Positions 14,466-15,511 of a stretch of DNA of 15,511 bases are shown in pieces (position 1 is the stretch's first letter; each line of letters starts with the position of its first letter). The stretch spans positions 1-15,511 of the forward strand of contig CAYTFZ010000061.1 in assembly GCA_964437215.1 (NCBI GenBank), written 5' to 3'. This DNA comes from JAAYAN01 sp964437215. Its GTDB lineage: Bacteria > Bacteroidota > Ignavibacteria > Ignavibacteriales > Melioribacteraceae. Below the pieces are notes generated by a model that saw nothing but the letters and a program-made list of their open reading frames with translations, was not told where the DNA came from and did not search any database. A program made the translations under genes and the position numbers.

Positions 14466-15511
14466 TTATCTGAACTTGAATTTTAGAGATTCCTTAAAAA
14501 CCGGAAGCTGATAGCCTGAATTATCCGATAATTCGAGTATTACCGAAAACAATTTCATCGAACGGATAAGACTGTTATTTATTTCATCGGCAGTATTTTC
14601 TTTAATAAACTGTTCATCGGCAAAGTATTCAACAAACGATGTTGAAAGGAGCCAGTTCATCATTTCTTCGAAGTTTTCTTTGGAATAATATGTAATTTCT
14701 TTATATACATTAACACCGAGAAGATTTTTTACATCCTTATCTTCAAGCATATCTGCAATTATTGTCATTTTTTCAGCATATTTTTCTTCGGAATTTGATC
14801 CTTCCGGAAGATTTTTCAAACTTAAAATTCCGCCGCCGTATTTCAACAGGGTTAAAAGCAGAAACATTTCTTTATTGTATTCTCTATCGCCCATTCCTGT
14901 TTTATGGAAAATTTTGTGCAGAGGTTTTTCGAGAATAATTTTATTAAAAAAGTTCTCTTTATTTAATTCACCAGTAAGCGGCATTATGTTTTTAAGACTT
15001 TTAACTGTAAGCCAGGCAAGATAAAAATAACTGTGTTCCAGATAATTTGAATCGGTGCTGAAAGGTACTTTTTTACCGATAATTTTATTAAATGAATATT
15101 TTTTTTCGCGTAAAAATCCGCCGAGCTTTATATTTACATTTCGCACTGCCGAAAGATACAGGCTGAAATCTTTAAGCTCTTTTGAGCAGTTTACATTTAA
15201 ACGATATTTATCGTTTATACAGCCAAGCAGATAGGAATATCTGTTAAGAATAAATTTAAGGTCTTTTTCGGCTTTTTCTTTTTTAACATCGTCAAGAACA
15301 AACGCATTAACGAAAATATCAATTATTTTTTCATCGGCAAGATTTTCCATCGCCTCGTGAATATGCTTAAGTCTTTCCTCTTCAACAAGAAGCCAGATAT
15401 TAGCGGCACCGCCTCCAAACAATCTGTTTCTAACGGCTTCAAATTCGCCTGTGTGATCGTAAACTTCGCGGAAATCCATAAAAACTTTGTACTTAAATCC
15501 CTGAAGTTCTA
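14466..15511 (-). CDS. Unrecognised protein, C-terminal part; frame open to window edge
   Basis: From the first in-window ATG (15479) the product has 337 residues, but the reading frame continues without a stop through the remaining 32 bases to the window edge, reading ELQGFKYKVF before the Met. No ribosome binding site stands at a proper distance from this ATG. I therefore infer that the true start lies outside and this is the tail of a longer protein. The visible part is rich in Lys, Glu, Leu and Asn, mostly helical, and without signal peptide, membrane segment or catalytic motif that I recognise. The opening LQGFKYKVFMDFREVYD has the look of the closing beta strand of a glycoside hydrolase (GH13-like) C-terminal domain, so a helical extension behind an alpha-amylase-type enzyme is possible, but this is a weak inference. 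Confidence 0.6.
   Translation of the reverse strand, partial: ELQGFKYKVFMDFREVYDHTGEFEAVRNRLFGGGAANIWLLVEEERLKHIHEAMENLADEKIIDIFVNAFVLDDVKKEKAEKDLKFILNRYSYLLGCINDKYRLNVNCSKELKDFSLYLSAVRNVNIKLGGFLREKKYSFNKIIGKKVPFSTDSNYLEHSYFYLAWLTVKSLKNIMPLTGELNKENFFNKIILEKPLHKIFHKTGMGDREYNKEMFLLLTLLKYGGGILSLKNLPEGSNSEEKYAEKMTIIADMLEDKDVKNLLGVNVYKEITYYSKENFEEMMNWLLSTSFVEYFADEQFIKENTADEINNSLIRSMKLFSVILELSDNSGYQLPVFKESLKFKFR

Overview
The window is a low-GC, gene-dense bacterial chromosome segment. Its gene content, AT-rich codon use, very short intergenic gaps and split pnt genes fit a member of the Bacteroidota/Chlorobi group, and Ignavibacteria is my best guess. This is inferred from protein flavour only; there is no rRNA or tRNA in the window to confirm it. 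I see no phage, insertion sequence, CRISPR array or classical defence system.

Layout. Positions 1-536 contain no secure gene: a 21-bp tandem repeat array (1-141), then low-complexity intergenic sequence. Positions 537-6480 form a minus-strand operon read from right to left: uvrA, an AhpD-like carboxymuconolactone decarboxylase family protein, an MTA/SAH-type amidohydrolase deaminase, rdgB and a small lipoprotein. These genes overlap or are separated by a few bases. A compact divergent promoter region (6481-6573) serves uvrA on one side and a YigZ/IMPACT protein on the other. Next, on the plus strand, comes an Rrf2-family regulator with a (Cys)3-His cluster signature and its own promoter. Positions 7818-11330 are a minus-strand operon for the proton-translocating transhydrogenase (pntAA, pntAB, pntB) plus a TrmR/COMT-like O-methyltransferase. 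It is divergent, across 127 bp, from a plus-strand operon (11458-14409) encoding both subunits of the flavin-based NADH-dependent ferredoxin:NADP+ oxidoreductase (nfnA, nfnB) and a TetR-family regulator. A clear hairpin terminator follows. The window ends with an unrecognised mostly helical minus-strand protein whose frame stays open to the window edge, so its real start is probably outside.

How the genes work together. The right half is an NADPH/NADH/ferredoxin balancing locus. PntAB links hydride transfer between NADH and NADP+ to proton movement, while NfnAB couples the same pools to reduced ferredoxin. The two divergent operons are bracketed by an Rrf2 and a TetR regulator. The left operon groups DNA excision repair and nucleotide clean-up (uvrA, rdgB) with a nucleoside-type deaminase and a CxxC redox protein. 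No wholly new system is evident. The points most worth checking are the paired transhydrogenases, a possible ATT start in the deaminase gene, the palindrome over the rrf2 promoter, and the 21-bp repeat array.
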